Origin: JAWLFI01 sp964627995
Lineage (GTDB): Bacteria > Bacteroidota > Bacteroidia > Chitinophagales > Saprospiraceae
Reading direction: 5' to 3'
Length of the DNA stretch: 14,760 bases
Assembly (NCBI GenBank): GCA_964627995.1
Contig: CAZVLN010000049.1
Coordinates: 1 to 14,760 of the forward strand
The first letter of the stretch is position 1, and each line of letters begins with the position of its first letter. This document shows positions 14,706 through 14,760 of this stretch, one piece after another. Below the pieces are notes generated by a model, which saw nothing but the letters and a program-made list of their open reading frames with translations, was not told the origin of the DNA and did no database searches. A program made the translations under genes and the position numbers.

Positions 14706-14760
14706 ATGAAACGAGATGCACGAAAGTTATCCCTGACAGACTGGGAGGATCAGATGAAAG
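14706..14760 (+). CDS. Unidentified protein, N-terminal 18 codons (right edge)
   Basis: An open frame starting at ATG right after a -7 box and continuing off the window: MKRDARKLSLTDWEDQMK. It is charged, with no signal peptide, so a cytoplasmic protein is likely. Too short to identify. The promoter box and the precise ATG position are the main reasons to think it is a gene. Confidence 0.5.
   Translation, partial: MKRDARKLSLTDWEDQMK

Overview
The window looks like chromosomal DNA of a member of the Bacteroidota, possibly near the Saprospirales/Lewinellaceae (lineage is inference). Three things support this. Nearly every transcription unit starts with a TAnnTTTG box, the -7 element of Bacteroidota promoters, and leaders are very short with no strong Shine-Dalgarno sequence. 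One protein carries a type IX secretion (T9SS) type A sorting domain. The remaining genes (SPII lipoproteins, TauE/SafE permease, ATP-type PEPCK, ETAHQLGTP histidine kinase) are typical of the phylum. No tRNA, rRNA, CRISPR array or transposase was seen.

Layout. Positions 1-3179 (minus strand) hold a tight operon of three exported proteins: a T9SS-type secreted protein whose sorting domain is cut by an in-frame TAG, a secreted Ser-Asp-His hydrolase, and a cysteine-rich lipoprotein that runs off the left edge. Across a 329-base divergent intergenic region lies a plus-strand HTH regulator (3509-4516). Then come a small lipoprotein built of six exact 11-residue repeats (4765-5082) with a strong terminator, and a minus-strand transglutaminase-fold lipoprotein (5358-6716).

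The divergent gap 6717-7005 contains a GC-rich, highly folded element (about 6765-6943) with four hairpins, three of them enclosed by a closing stem. To its right, three plus-strand genes follow closely: a CoxE-like VWA protein on an apparently leaderless message, methylmalonyl-CoA epimerase, and a TauE/SafE permease starting at TTG three bases after the epimerase stop. They converge on a minus-strand lipoprotein/vanadium-haloperoxidase-type PAP2 pair that overlaps by 8 bases. A terminator hairpin sits at the point of convergence. Then come pckA and a membrane sensor histidine kinase, both on the minus strand. The right edge holds a heptanucleotide tandem array, a promoter and the first 18 codons of another plus-strand gene.

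How the genes relate. Most of the window is housekeeping or cell-envelope material. Epimerase and PEPCK both belong to the propionate/succinate-to-PEP part of central metabolism but are not in one operon. No obvious new multi-gene defence or biosynthetic system is present. The most interesting items are the nonsense codon inside the T9SS sorting domain, the structured element at 6765-6943, the hendecad-repeat lipoprotein, the consistent promoter/leaderless-start pattern that revises two gene starts, and the heptamer array.
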